Shown here: in pieces, positions 20,535-35,340 of the stretch
How the letters are laid out: every line of letters starts with the position of its first letter
How positions within the stretch are numbered: the first letter of the stretch is position 1
NCBI RefSeq assembly: GCF_029227915.1
Contig: NC_079877.1
Location: 36,731,851-36,795,850, forward strand
Origin: Hydractinia symbiolongicarpus
Taxonomy: Eukaryota > Cnidaria > Hydrozoa > Anthoathecata > Hydractiniidae
Length of the DNA: 64,000 bases
Direction of reading: 5' to 3'
Program-made: the position numbers and the translations under genes
Notes under the pieces: model-generated
The model's database searches: none
What the model was told of the DNA's origin: nothing
Seen by the model: only the letters and a program-made list of their open reading frames with translations

Positions 20535-23173
20535 TGAAAAGATAATTTAAAAAATCGTTCTGGAAATGAGTTTACTCACAGGGTACTTTCTTTGTATATA
20601 ATTGACTATACGGGCCAAGCCCGGGATTTACGGGAAATCGCGCGTTTTCGTTTGCCGGCGATTAAACTTCTTTTATTCAGCGTCCCATCAAAAAATAAAA
20701 CATTTTTAAAAACTACAAGTCTCATGCGCTTTAGTGGTGAAAAGATAATTTAAAAAATCGTTCGGGAAATGAGTTTACTCCCTGGGTAGTTTCTTTGTAT
20801 ACTTTTGACTATACGGGCCGAGTCCGGGATTTACGGGAAATCGCGGGTTTTCGTTTGCCAGCGATTAAACTTCTTTTATTCCGCGTCTCATCAAAAATGA
20901 GAACATTTTTGAAAACTACAAGTCTCATGCGTTTTAGTGGTGAAAAGATAATTTAAAAAATCGTTCTGGAAATGAGTTTACTCACAGGGTACTTTCTTTG
21001 TATATATTTGACTATACGGGCCAAGCCCGGGATTTACGGGAAATCGCGCGTTTTCGTTTGCCGGCGATTAAACTTCTTTTATTCAGCGTCCCATCAAAAA
21101 ATGAAACATTTTTAAAAACTACAAGTCTCATGCGCTTTAGTGGTGAAAAGATAATTTAAAAAATCGTTCGGGAAATGAGTTTACTCCCTGGGTATTTTCT
21201 TTGTATACTTTTGACTAAACGGGCCGAGTCCCGGATTTACGGGAATCGCGGATTTTCGTTTGCCAGCGATTAAACTTCTTTTATTCAGCGTCTCATCAAA
21301 AATGAAAACATTTTTCAAAACTACAAGTCTCATGCGTTTTAGTGGTGAAAAAATAATTTAAAAAATCGTTCGGGAAATGAGTTTACTCACAGGGTACTTT
21401 CTTTGTATACATTCGACTATACGGGCCGAGTCCGGGATTTACGGGAATTCGCGGGTTTTTGTTTGCCGGCGATTAAACTTTTTTTATTCAGCGTCTCATC
21501 AAAAATGAAAACATTTTTCAAAACTACAAGTCTCATGCGTTTTAGTGGTGAAAAGATACTTTAAAAAATCGTTCAGGAAATGAGTTTACTCCCTAGATTC
21601 TTTCTTTGTATACTTTTGGCTATACGGGCCGAGTCCGGGATTTAAGGGAATTCGCGGGTTTTCGTTTGCCGGCGATTAAACTTCTTTTATTCAGCGTCTC
21701 ATCAAAAATGAAAACATTTTTGAAAACTACAGGTCTCATGCGTTTTAGTGGTGAAAAAATAATTTAAAAAATCGTTCGGGAAATGAGTTTACTCACAGGG
21801 TACTTTCTTTGTATACATTCGACTATACGGGCCGAGTCCGGGATTTACGGGAATTCGCGGGTTTTTGTTTGCCGGCGATTAAACTTTTTTTATTCAGCGT
21901 CTCATCAAAAATGAAAACATTTTTCAAAACTACAAGTCTCATGCGTTTTAGTGGTGAAAAGATAATTTAAAAAATCGTTCTGGAAATGAGTTTACTCACA
22001 GGGTACTTTCTTTGTATATAATTGACTATACGGGCCAAGCCCGGGATTTACGGGAAATCGCGCGTTTTCGTTTGCCGGCGATTAAACTTCTTTTATTCAG
22101 CGTCCCATCAAAAAATAAAACATTTTTAAAAACTACAAGTCTCATGCGCTTTAGTGGTGAAAAGATAATTTAAAAAATCGTTCGGGAAATGAGTTTACTC
22201 CCTGGGTAGTTTCTTTGTATACTTTTGACTATACGGGCCGAGTCCGGGATTTACGGGAAATCGCGGGTTTTCGTTTGCCAGCGATTAAACTTCTTTTATT
22301 CCGCGTCTCATCAAAAATGAGAACATTTTTGAAAACTACAAGTCTCATGCGTTTTAGTGGTGAAAAGATAATTTAAAAAATCGTTCTGGAAATGAGTTTA
22401 CTCACAGGGTACTTTCTTTGTATATATTTGACTATACGGGCCAAGCCCGGGATTTACGGGAAATCGCGCGTTTTCGTTTGCCGGCGATTAAACTTCTTTT
22501 ATTCAGCGTCCCATCAAAAAATGAAACATTTTTAAAAACTACAAGTCTCATGCGCTTTAGTGGTGAAAAGATAATTTAAAAAATCGTTCGGGAAATGAGT
22601 TTACTCCCTGGGTATTTTCTTTGTATACTTTTGACTAAACGGGCCGAGTCCCGGATTTACGGGAATCGCGGATTTTCGTTTGCCAGCGATTAAACTTCTT
22701 TTATTCAGCGTCTCATCAAAAATGAAAACATTTTTCAAAACTACAAGTCTCATGCGTTTTAGTGGTGAAAAAATAATTTAAAAAATCGTTCGGGAAATGA
22801 GTTTACTCACAGGGTACTTTCTTTGTATACATTCGACTATACGGGCCGAGTCCGGGATTTACGGGAATTCGCGGGTTTTTGTTTGCCGGCGATTAAACTT
22901 TTTTTATTCAGCGTCTCATCAAAAATGAAAACATTTTTCAAAACTACAAGTCTCATGCGTTTTAGTGGTGAAAAGATACTTTAAAAAATCGTTCAGGAAA
23001 TGAGTTTACTCCCTAGATTCTTTCTTTGTATACTTTTGGCTATACGGGCCGAGTCCGGGATTTAAGGGAATTCGCGGGTTTTCGTTTGCCGGCGATTAAA
23101 CTTCTTTTATTCAGCGTCTCATCAAAAATGAAAACATTTTTGAAAACTACAGGTCTCATGCGTTTTAGTGGTG
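20535..23173 (+). repeat. Tandem 7-mer HOR, 1420-bp unit, two copies
   Basis: About 20535-21753 recurs at about 21955-23173, displaced by 1420 bp; anchors are ATTGACTATACGGGCC at 20601 and 22021. Private variants kept in both copies include CATCAAAAAATAAAAC, ATTTTTCAAAAC, AAGATACTTTAAAA, CCTAGATTCTTTC and CTACAGGTCTC. The last half-monomer of the second copy switches to AAAAAAACGTTCTGG, marking the right end of the duplicated segment. Confidence 0.87.
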
Positions 23174-25270
23174 AAAAGATAATTTAAAAAAACGTTCTGG
23201 AAATGAGTTTACTCGCAGGGTACTTTCTTTGTATACTTTCGAATATACGGGTCGAGACCGGGATTTACGGAAAATCGCGGGTTTTCGTTTGCCGGCGATT
23301 AAACTTCTTTTATTCAGCGTCTCATCAAAAATGAAAACATTTTTGAAAACTACAAGTCTCATACGCTTTAGTGGTGAAAAAATAATTTAAAAAATCGTTC
23401 GGGAAATGAGTTTACTCCCTGGGTATTTTCTTTGTATACTTTTGACTATACGGGCCGAGTCCCGGATTTACGGGAATTCGCGGGTTTTCGTTTGCCAGCG
23501 ATTAAACTTCTTTTATTCAGCGTCTCATCAAAAATGAAAACATTTTTGAAAACTACAAGTCTCATGCGTTTTAGGCGTGAAAAGGTAATTTAAAAAATCG
23601 TTCTTGAAATGAGTTTACTCACAGGGTACTTTCTTTGTATATACTCGACTATACGGGCCAAGCACGGGATTTACGGGAAATCGCGGGTTTTCGTTTGCCG
23701 GCGATTAAACTTCTTTTATTCAGCGTCTCATCAAAAATGAAAACATTTTTGAAAACTACAAGTCTCATGCGTTTTAGTGGTGAAAAAATAATTTAAAAAA
23801 TCGTTCGGGAAATGAGTTTACTCACAGGGTACTTTCTTTGTATACATTCGACTATACGGGCCGAGTCCGGGATTTACGGGAAATCGCGGGTTTTCGTTTG
23901 CCAGCGATTAAACTTCTTTTATTCAGCGTCTCATCAAAAATGAAAACATTTTTGAAAACTACAAGTCTCATGCGTTTTAGGCGTGAAAAGATAATTTAAA
24001 AAATCGTTCTTGAAATGAGTTTACTCACAGGGTACTTTCTTTGTATATACTCGACTATACGGGCCAAGCACGGGATTTACGGGAAATCGCGGGTTTTCGT
24101 TTGCCGGCGATTAAACTTCTTTTATTCAGCGTCTCATCAAAAATAAAAACATTTTTGAAAACTACAAGTCTCATGCGTTTTAGTGGTGAAAAAATAATTT
24201 AAAAAATCGTTCGGAAAATGAGTTTACTCACAGGGTATTTTCTTTGTATACATTCGACTATACGGGCCGAGTCCGAGATTTACTTGAATTCGCGGGTTTT
24301 TGTTTGCCGGCAATTAAACTTCTTTTATTCAGCGTCTCATCAAAAATGAAAACATTTTTGAAAACTACAAGTCTCATGCGTTTTAGTGGTGAAAAGATAA
24401 TTTAAAAAATCGTTCTTGAAATGAGTTTACTCACAGGGTACTTTCTTTCTATATACTCGACTATACGGGCCAAGCACGGGATTTACGGGAAATCTCGGGT
24501 TTTCGTTTGCCGGCGATTAAACTTCTTTTATTCAGCGTCTCATCAAAAATGAAAACATTTTTGAAAACTACAAGTCTCATGCGTTTTAGTGGTGAAAAGA
24601 TAATTTAAAAAATCGTTCGGGAAATGAGTTTACTCCCTGGGTATTTTCTTTGTATACTTTTGACTAAACGGGCCGGGTCCCGGATTTACGGGAATCGCGG
24701 ATTTTTGTTTGCCAGCGATTAAACTTCTTTTATTCAGCGTCTCATCAAAAATGAAAACATTTTTGAAAACTAAAAGTCTCATGCGTTTTAGTGGTGAAAA
24801 GATAATTTAAAAAATCGTTCGGGAAATGAGTTTACTTCCTAGACACTTTCTTTGTATACTTTTGGCTATACGGGCCGAGTCCGGGATTTACGGGAATTCG
24901 CGGGTTTTCGTTTGCCGGCGATTAAACTTCTTTTATTCAGCGTCTCATCAAAAATGAAAACATTTTTGAAAGCTACAAGTCTCATGCGTTTAAGTGGTGA
25001 AAAGATAATTTAAAAAATCGTTCTGGAAATGAGTTTACTCGCAGGGTACTTTCTTTGTATACTTTCGACTATACGGACCGAGTCCGGGATTTACGGGAAA
25101 TCGCGGGTTTTCGTTTGCCGGCGATTAAACTTCTTTTATTCAGCGTCTCATCAAAAATGAAAACATTTTTGAAAACTACAAGTCTCATACGCTTTAGTGG
25201 TGAAAAAATAATTTAAAAAATCGTTCGGGAAATGAGTTTACTCCCTGGGTATTTTCTTTGTATACTTTTG
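23174..25270 (+). repeat. Mixed F/E/H/G monomers without a clear long unit
   Basis: Ten monomers of F, B-like (CGAGTCCCGG with GGGAATTC), H, Z-like and G type. The first has the unusual pair GGGTCGAGACCGGG, which recurs only near 43.7 kb. Several members end in TTTTAGGCGTGAAAA instead of TTTTAGTGGTGAAAA. I saw no tandem unit longer than two to four monomers here. Confidence 0.75.
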
Positions 25271-28200
25271 ACTATACGGGCCGAGTCCCGGATTTACGGG
25301 AATTCGCGGGTTTTCGTTTGCCAGCGATTAAACTTCTTTTATTCAGCGTCTCATAATAAATGAAAACATTTTTGAAAACTACAAGTCTCATGAGTTTTAG
25401 TGGTGAAAAGATAATTTAAAAAATCGTTCTTGAAATGAGTTTACTCACAGGGTACTTTCTTTGTATATACTCGACTATACGGGCCAAGCACGGATTTTAC
25501 GGGAAATCGCGGGTTTTCGTTTGCCGACGATTAAACTTCTTTTATTCAGCGTCTCATCAAAAATGAAAACATTTTTGAAAACTACAAGTCTCATGCGTTT
25601 TAGTGGTGAAAAAATAATTTAAAAAATCGTTCGGGAATTGAGTTTACTCACAGGGTACTTTCTTTGTATATATTTGACTATACGGGCCAAGCACGGGATT
25701 TACGGGAAATCGCGGGTTTTCGTTTGCGGGCGATTAAACTTCTTTTATTCAGCGTCTCATCAAAAATGAAAACATTTTTGAAAACTACAAGTCTCATACG
25801 CTTTAGTGGTGAAAAAATAATTTAAAAAATCGTTCGGGAAATGAGTTTACTCCCTGGGTATTTTCTTTGTATACTTTTGACTATACGGGCCGAGTCCCGG
25901 ATTTACGGGAATTCGCGGGTTTTCGTTTGCCAGCGATTAAACTTCTTTTATTCAGCGTCTCATCAAAAATGAAAACATTTTTGAAAACTACAAGTCTCAT
26001 GCGTTTTAGGCGTGAAAAGATAATTTAAAAAATCGTCCTTGAAATGAGTTTACTCACAGGGTACTTTCTTTGTATATACTCGACTATACGGGCCAAGCAC
26101 GGGATTTACGGGAAATCGCGGGTTTTCGTTTGCCGGCGATTAAACTTCTTTTATTCAGCGTCTCATCAAAAATGAAAACATTTTTGAAAACTACAAGTCT
26201 CATGCGTTTTAGTGGTGAAAAAATAATTTAAAAAATCGTTCGGAAAATGAGTTTACTCACAGGGTACTTTCTTTGTATACATTCGACTATACGGGCCGAG
26301 TCCCGGATTTACGGGAATTCGCGGGTTTTCGTTTGCCAGCGATTAAACTTCTTTTATTCAGCGTCTCATAATAAATGAAAACATTTTTGAAAACTACAAG
26401 TCTCATGAGTTTTAGTGGTGAAAAGATAATTTAAAAAATCGTTCTTGAAATGAGTTTACTCACAGGGTACTTTCTTTGTATATACTCGACTATACGGGCC
26501 AAGCACGGATTTTACGGGAAATCGCGGGTTTTCGTTTGCCGACGATTAAACTTCTTTTATTCAGCGTCTCATCAAAAATGAAAACATTTTTGAAAACTAC
26601 AAGTCTCATGAGTTTTAGTGGTGAAAAGATAATTTAAAAAATCGTTCTTGAAATGAGTTTACTCACAGGGTACTTTCTTTGTATATACTCGACTATACGG
26701 GCCAAGCACGGATTTTACGGGAAATCGCGGGTTTTCGTTTGCCGACGATTAAACTTCTTTTATTCAGCGTCTCATCAAAAATGAAAACATTTTTGAAAAC
26801 TACAAGTCTCATGCGTTTTAGTGGTGAAAAAATAATTTAAAAAATCGTTCGGGAATTGAGTTTACTCACAGGGTACTTTCTTTGTATATATTTGACTATA
26901 CGGGCCAAGCACGGGATTTACGGGAAATCGCGGGTTTTCGTTTGCGGGCGATTAAACTTCTTTTATTCAGCGTCTCATCAAAAATGAAAACATTTTTGAA
27001 AACTACAAGTCTCATACGCTTTAGTGGTGAAAAAATAATTTAAAAAATCGTTCGGGAAATGAGTTTACTCCCTGGGTATTTTCTTTGTATACTTTTGACT
27101 ATACGGGCCGAGTCCCGGATTTACGGGAATTCGCGGGTTTTCGTTTGCCAGCGATTAAACTTCTTTTATTCAGCGTCTCATCAAAAATGAAAACATTTTT
27201 GAAAACTACAAGTCTCATGCGTTTTAGGCGTGAAAAGATAATTTAAAAAATCGTCCTTGAAATGAGTTTACTCACAGGGTACTTTCTTTGTATATACTCG
27301 ACTATACGGGCCAAGCACGGGATTTACGGGAAATCGCGGGTTTTCGTTTGCCGGCGATTAAACTTCTTTTATTCAGCGTCACATCAAAAATGAAAACATT
27401 TTTGAAAACTACAAGTCTCATGCGTTTTAGTGGTGAAAAAATAATTTAAAAAATCGTTCGGAAAATGAGTTTACTCACAGGGTACTTTCTTTGTATACAT
27501 TCGACTATACGGGCCGAGTCCCGGATTTACGGGAATTCGCGGGTTTTCGTTTGCCAGCGATTAAACTTCTTTTATTCAGCGTCTCATAATAAATGAAAAC
27601 ATTTTTGAAAACTACAAGTCTCATGAGTTTTAGTGGTGAAAAGATAATTTAAAAAATCGTTCTTGAAATGAGTTTACTCACAGGGTACTTTCTTTGTATA
27701 TACTCGACTATACGGGCCAAGCACGGATTTTACGGGAAATCGCGGGTTTTCGTTTGCCGACGATTAAACTTCTTTTATTCAGCGTCTCATCAAAAATGAA
27801 AACATTTTTGAAAACTACAAGTCTCATGCGTTTTAGTGGTGAAAAAATAATTTAAAAAATCGTTCGGGAATTGAGTTTACTCACAGGGTACTTTCTTTGT
27901 ATATATTTGACTATACGGGCCAAGCACGGGATTTACGGGAAATCGCGGGTTTTCGTTTGCGGGCGATTAAACTTCTTTTATTCAGCGTCTCATCAAAAAT
28001 GAAAACATTTTTGAAAACTACAAGTCTCATACGCTTTAGTGGTGAAAAAATAATTTAAAAAATCGTTCGGGAAATGAGTTTACTCCCTGGGTATTTTCTT
28101 TGTATACTTTTGACTATACGGGCCGAGTCCCGGATTTACGGGAATTCGCGGGTTTTCGTTTGCCAGCGATTAAACTTCTTTTATTCAGCGTCTCATCAAA

Positions 28201-28490
28201 AATGAAAACATTTTTGAAAACTACAAGTCTCATGCGTTTTAGGCGTGAAAAGATAATTTAAAAAATCGTCCTTGAAATGAGTTTACTCACAGGGTACTTT
28301 CTTTGTATATACTCGACTATACGGGCCAAGCACGGGATTTACGGGAAATCGCGGGTTTTCGTTTGCCGGCGATTAAACTTCTTTTATTCAGCGTCTCATC
28401 AAAAATGAAAACATTTTTGAAAACTACAAGTCTCATGCGTTTTAGTGGTGAAAAAATAATTTAAAAAATCGTTCGGAAAATGAGTTTACT
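25270..28490 (+). repeat. Pentamer HOR (~1015 bp), about three copies
   Basis: Marker TTTGCGGGCG lies at 25723, 26941 and 27956 (spacings 1218 and 1015). TCATAATAAATG lies at 25351, 26366 and 27584 (1015 and 1218). Five ranks repeat in order, and the middle copy carries one extra monomer: the H-type with CACGGATTTTACGGG and GCCGACG occurs twice in a row near 26.45 and 26.66 kb. The terminal copy continues into the nested duplications downstream. Confidence 0.86.
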
Positions 28491-31400
28491 CACAGGGTAC
28501 TTTCTTTGTATACATTCGACTATACGGGCCGAGTCCGAGATTTACTTGAATTCGCGGGTTTTTGTTTGCCGGCAATTAAACTTCTTTTATTCAGCGTCTC
28601 ATCAAAAATGAAAACATTTTTGAAAACTACAAGTCTCATGCGTTTTAGTGGTGAAAAGATAATTTAAAAAATCGTTCGGGAAATGAGTTTACTCCCTGGG
28701 TATTTTCTTTGTATACTTTTGACTAAACGGGCCGGGTCCCGGATTTACGGGAATCGCGGATTTTTGTTTGCCAGCGATTAAACTTCTTTTATTCAGCGTC
28801 TCATTAAAAATGAAAACATTTTTGAAAACTAAAAGTCTCATGCGTTTTAGTGGTGAAAAGATAATTTAAAAAATCGTTCGGGAAATGAGTTTACTCCCTG
28901 GGTATTTTCTTTGTATACTTTTGACTAAACGGGCCGGGTCCCGGATTTACGGGAATCGCGGATTTTTGTTTGCCAGCGATTAAACTTCTTTTATTCAGCG
29001 TCTCATCAAAAATGAAAACATTTTTGAAAACTAAAAGTCTCATGCGTTTAAGTGGTGAAAAGATAATTTAAAAAATCGTTCTGGAAATGAGTTTACTCGC
29101 AGGGTACTTTCTTTGTATACTTTCGACTATACGGACCGAGTCCGGGATTTACGGGAAATCGCGGGTTTTCGTTTGCCGGCGATTAAACTTCTTTTATCCA
29201 GCGTCTCATCAAAAATGAAAACATTTTTGAAAACTACAAGTCTCATACGCTTTAGTGGTGAAAAAATAATTTAAAAAATCGTTCGGGAAATGAGTTTACT
29301 CCCTGGGTATTTTCTTTGTATACTTTTGACTATACGGGCCGAGTCCCGGATTTACGGGAATTCGCGGGTTTTCGTTTGCCAGCGATTAAACTTCTTTTAT
29401 TCAGCGTCTCATAATAAATGAAAACATTTTTGAAAACTACAAGTCTCATGAGTTTTAGTGGTAAAAAGATAATTTAAAAAATCGTTCTTGAAATGAGTTT
29501 ACTCACAGGGTACTTTCTTTGTATATACTCGACTATACGGGCCAAGCACGGAATTTACGGGAAATCGCGGGTTTTCGTTTGCCGACGATTAAACTTCTTT
29601 TATTCAGCGTCTCATCAAAAATGAAAACATTTTTGAAAACTACAAGTCTCATGCGTTTTAGTGGTGAAAAAATAATTTAAAAAATCGTTCGGGAAATGAG
29701 TTTACTCACAGGGTACTTTCTTTGTATACATTCGACTATACGGGCCGAGTCCGGGATTTACAGGAATTCCCGGGTTTTTGTTTGCCGGCGATTAAACTTC
29801 TTTTATTCAGCGTCTCATCAAAAATGAAAACATTTTTGAAAAGTACAAGTCTTATGCCTTTTAGTGGTGAAAAAATAATTTAAAAAATCGTTCGGGAAAT
29901 AAGTTTACTCCCTGGGTAGTTTCTTTGTATACTTTTGACTATACGGCCCGAGTCCGGGATTTACGGGAAATCGCGAGTTTTCGTTTGCCAGCGATTAAAC
30001 TTCTTTTATTCCGCGTCTCATCAAAAATGAAAACATTTTTGAAAACTACAAGTCTCATGCGTTTTAGTGGTGAAAAGATAAATTAAAAAATCTTTCTGGA
30101 AATGACTTTACTCACAGGGTACTTTCTTTGTATATATTCGACTATACGGGCCAAGCCCGGGATTTAAGGGAAATCGGGCGTTTTCGTTTGCCGGCGATTA
30201 AACTTCTTTTATACAGCGTCCCATCAAAAATTAAAACATTTTTGAAAACTACAAGTCTCATGCGTTTTAGTGGTGAAAAAATAATTTAAAAATCGTTCGG
30301 GAAATGACTTTACTCCCTGGGTAGTTTCTTTGTATACTTTTGACTATACGGGCCGAGTCCGGGATTTACGGGAAATCGCGGGTTTTTGTTTGCCAGCGAT
30401 TAAACTTCTTTTATTCCGCGTCTCATCAAAAATGAGAACATTTTTGAAAACTACAAGTCTCATGCGTTTTAGTGGTGAAAAGATAATTTAAAAAATCGTT
30501 CTGGAAATGAGTTTACTCACAGGGTACTTTCTTCGTATATATTTGACTATACGGGCCAAGCACGGGATTTACGGGAAATCGCGGGTTTTCGTTTGCCGGC
30601 GATTAAACTTCTTTTATTCAGCGTCTCATCAAAAATGAAAACATTTTTGAAAACTACAAGTCTCATGCGTTTTAGTGGTGAAAAAATAATTTAAAAAATC
30701 GTTCGGAAAATGAGTTTACTCACAGGGTACTTTCTTTGTATACATTCGACTATACGGGCCGAGTCCGGGATTTACAGGAATTCCCGGGTTTTTGTTTGCC
30801 GGCGATTAAACTTCTTTTATTCAGCGTCTCATCAAAAATGAAAACATTTTTGAAAAGTACAAGTCTTATGCCTTTTAGTGGTGAAAAAATAATTTAAAAA
30901 ATCGTTCGGGAAATGAGTTTACTCCCTGGGTAGTTTCTTTGTATACTTTTGACTATACGGCCCGAGTCCGGGATTTACGGGAAATCGCGATTTTTCGTTT
31001 GCCAGCGATTAAACTTCTTTTATTCCGCGTCTCATCAAAAATGAAAACATTTTTGAAAACTACAAGTCTCATGCGTTTTAGTGGTGAAAAGATAAATTAA
31101 AAAATCTTTCTGGAAATGACTTTACTCACAGGGTACTTTCTTTGTATATATTCGACTATACGGGCCAAGCCCGGGATTTAAGGGAAATCGGGCGTTTTCG
31201 TTTGCCGGCGATTAAACTTCTTTTATACAGCGTCCCATCAAAAATTAAAACATTTTTGAAAACTACAAGTCTCATGCGTTTTAGTGGTGAAAAAATAATT
31301 TAAAAATCGTTTGGGAAATGACTTTACTCCCTGGGTAGTTTCTTTGTATACTTTTGACTATACGGGCCGAGTCCGGGATTTACGGGAAATCGCGGGTTTT

Positions 31401-34400
31401 TGTTTGCCAGCGATTAAACTTCTTTTATTCCGCGTCTCATCAAAAATGAGAACATTTTTGAAAACTACAAGTCTCATGCGTTTTAGTGGTGAAAAGATAA
31501 TTTAAAAAATCGTTCTGGAAATGAGTTTACTCACAGGTTACTTTCTTCGTATATATTTGACTATACGGGCCAAGCACGGGATTTACGGGAAATCGCGGGT
31601 TTTCGTTTGCCGGCGATTAAACTTCTTTTATTCAGCGTCTCATCAAAAATGAAAACATTTTTGAAAACTACAAGTCTCATGCGTTTTAGTGGTGAAAAAA
31701 TAATTTAAAAAATCGTTCGGAAAATGAGTTTACTCACAGGGTACTTTCTTTGTATACATTCGACTATACGGGCCGAGTCCGAGATTTACGGGAATTCGCG
31801 GGTTTTTGTTTGCCGGCAATTAAACTTCTTTTATTCAGCGTCTCATCAAAAATGAAAACATTTTTGAAAACTACAAGTCTCATGCGTTTTAGTGGTGAAA
31901 AGATAATTTAAAAAATCGTTCGGAAAATGAGTTTACTCACAGGGTACTTTCTTTGTATATACTCGACTATACGGGCCAAGCACGGGATTTACGGGAATTG
32001 GCGGGTTTTTGTTTGCCGGCGATTAAACTTCTTTTATTCAGCGTCTCATCAAAAATGAAAACATTTTTGAAAACTACAAGTCTCATGCGTTTTAGTGGTG
32101 AAAAGATAATTTAAAAAATCGTTCTTGAAATGAGTTTACTCACAGGGTACTTTCTTTCTATATACTCGACTATACGGGCCAAGCACGGGATTTACGGGAA
32201 ATCTCGGGTTTTCGTTTGCCGGCGATTAAACTTCTTTTATTCAGCGTCTCATCAAAAATGAAAACATTTTTGAAAAGTACAAGTCTTATGCCTTTTAGTG
32301 GTGAAAAAATAATTTAAAAAATCGTTCGGGAAATGAGTTTACTCCCTGGGTAGTTTCTTTGTATACTTTTGACTATACGGCCCGAGTCCGGGATTTACGG
32401 GAAATCGCGAGTTTTCGTTTGCCAGCGATTAAACTTCTTTTATTCCGCGTCTCATCAAAAATGAAAACATTTTTGAAAACTACAAGTCTCATGCGTTTTA
32501 GTGGTGAAAAGATCAATTAAAAAATCTTTCTGGAAATGACTTTACTCACAGGGTACTTTCTTTGTATATATTCGACTATACGGGCCAAGCCCGGGATTTA
32601 AGGGAAATCGCGCGTTTTCGTTTGCCGGCGATTAAACTTCTTTTATACAGCGTCCCATCAAAAATTAAAACATTTTTGAAAACTACAAGTCTCATGCGTT
32701 TTAGTGGTGAAAAAATAATTTAAAAATCGTTCGGGAAATGACTTTACTCCCTGGGTAGTTTCTTTGTATACTTTTGACTATACGGGCCGAGTCCGGGATT
32801 TACGGGAAATCGCGGGTTTTTGTTTGCGGGCGATTAAACTTCTTTTATTCAGCGTCTCATCAAAAATGAAAACATTTTTGAAAACTACAAGTCTCATACG
32901 CTTTAGTGGTGAAAAAATAATTTAAAAAATCGTTCGGGAAATGAGTTTACTCCCTGGGTATTTTCTTTGTATACTTTTGACTATACGGGCCGAGTCCCGG
33001 ATTTACGGGAATTCGCGGGTTTTCGTTTGCCAGCGATTAAACTTCTTTTATTCAGCGTCTCATCAAAAATGAAAACATTTTTGAAAACTACAAGTCTCAT
33101 GCGTTTTAGGCGTGAAAAGATAATTTAAAAAATCGTCCTTGAAATGAGTTTACTCACAGGGTACTTTCTTTGTATATACTCGACTATACGGGCCAAGCAC
33201 GGGATTTACGGGAAATCGCGGGTTTTCGTTTGCCGGCGATTAAACTTCTTTTATTCAGCGTCTCATCAAAAATGAAAACATTTTTGAAAACTACAAGTCT
33301 CATGCGTTTTAGTGGTGAAAAAATAATTTAAAAAATCGTTCGGAAAATGAGTTTACTCACAGGGTACTTTCTTTGTATACATTCGACTATACGGGCCGAG
33401 TCCGAGATTTACTTGAATTCGCGGGTTTTTGTTTGCCGGCAATTAAACTTCTTTTATTCAGCGTCTCATCAAAAATGAAAACATTTTTGAAAACTACAAG
33501 TCTCATGCGTTTTAGTGGTGAAAAAATAATTTAAAAAATCGTTCGGGAAATGAGTTTACTCCCTGGGTATTTTCTTTGTATACTTTTGACTAAACGGGCC
33601 GGGTCCCGGATTTACGGGAATCGCGGATTTTTGTTTGCCAGCGATTAAACTTCTTTTATTCAGCGTCTCATTAAAAATGAAAACATTTTTGAAAACTAAA
33701 AGTCTCATGCGTTTTAGTGGTGAAAAGATAATTTAAAAAATCGTTCGGGAAATGAGTTTACTCCCTGGGTATTTTCTTTGTATACTTTTGACTAAACGGG
33801 CCGGGTCCCGGATTTACGGGAATCGCGGATTTTTGTTTGCCAGCGATTAAACTTCTTTTATTCAGCGTCTCATCAAAAATGAAAACATTTTTGAAAACTA
33901 AAAGTCTCATGCGTTTAAGTGGTGAAAAGATAATTTAAAAAATCGTTCTGGAAATGAGTTTACTCGCAGGGTACTTTCTTTGTATACTTTCGACTATACG
34001 GACCGAGTCCGGGATTTACGGGAAATCGCGGGTTTTCGTTTGCCGGCGATTAAACTTCTTTTATCCAGCGTCTCATCAAAAATGAAAACATTTTTGAAAA
34101 CTACAAGTCTCATACGCTTTAGTGGTGAAAAAATAATTTAAAAAATCGTTCGGGAAATGAGTTTACTCCCTGGGTATTTTCTTTGTATACTTTTGACTAT
34201 ACGGGCCGAGTCCCGGATTTACGGGAATTCGCGGGTTTTCGTTTGCCAGCGATTAAACTTCTTTTATTCAGCGTCTCATAATAAATGAAAACATTTTTGA
34301 AAACTACAAGTCTCATGAGTTTTAGTGGTAAAAAGATAATTTAAAAAATCGTTCTTGAAATGAGTTTACTCACAGGGTACTTTCTTTGTATATACTCGAC

Positions 34401-35340
34401 TATACGGGCCAAGCACGGAATTTACGGGAAATCGCGGGTTTTCGTTTGCCGACGATTAAACTTCTTTTATTCAGCGTCTCATCAAAAATGAAAACATTTT
34501 TGAAAACTACAAGTCTCATGCGTTTTAGTGGTGAAAAAATAATTTAAAAAATCGTTCGGGAAATGAGTTTACTCACAGGGTACTTTCTTTGTATACATTC
34601 GACTATACGGGCCGAGTCCGGGATTTACAGGAATTCCCGGGTTTTTGTTTGCCGGCGATTAAACTTCTTTTATTCAGCGTCTCATCAAAAATGAAAACAT
34701 TTTTGAAAAGTACAAGTCTTATGCCTTTTAGTGGTGAAAAAATAATTTAAAAAATCGTTCGGGAAATAAGTTTACTCCCTGGGTAGTTTCTTTGTATACT
34801 TTTGACTATACGGCCCGAGTCCGGGATTTACGGGAAATCGCGAGTTTTCGTTTGCCAGCGATTAAACTTCTTTTATTCCGCGTCTCATCAAAAATGAAAA
34901 CATTTTTGAAAACTACAAGTCTCATGCGTTTTAGTGGTGAAAAGATAAATTAAAAAATCTTTCTGGAAATGACTTTACTCACAGGGTACTTTCTTTGTAT
35001 ATATTCGACTATACGGGCCAAGCCCGGGATTTAAGGGAAATCGGGCGTTTTCGTTTGCCGGCGATTAAACTTCTTTTATACAGCGTCCCATCAAAAATTA
35101 AAACATTTTTGAAAACTACAAGTCTCATGCGTTTTAGTGGTGAAAAAATAATTTAAAAATCGTTCGGGAAATGACTTTACTCCCTGGGTAGTTTCTTTGT
35201 ATACTTTTGACTATACGGGCCGAGTCCGGGATTTACGGGAAATCGCGGGTTTTTGTTTGCCAGCGATTAAACTTCTTTTATTCCGCGTCTCATCAAAAAT
35301 GAGAACATTTTTGAAAACTACAAGTCTCATGCGTTTTAGT
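27956..35340 (+). repeat. 4867-bp displaced duplication
   Basis: About 27956-30470 is repeated at about 32823-35340. Anchors are TTTGCGGGCG (27956, 32823), ATCGTCCTTGA (28266, 33133) and ACTCCCTGGGTATTTT (28691, 33558), all at 4867. Copies are nearly identical. The left join is inside a monomer near 32822: CGCGGGTTTTTGTTTGC switches to GGGCGATT, where the partner near 39.72 kb keeps CCAGCGATT. Confidence 0.85.
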
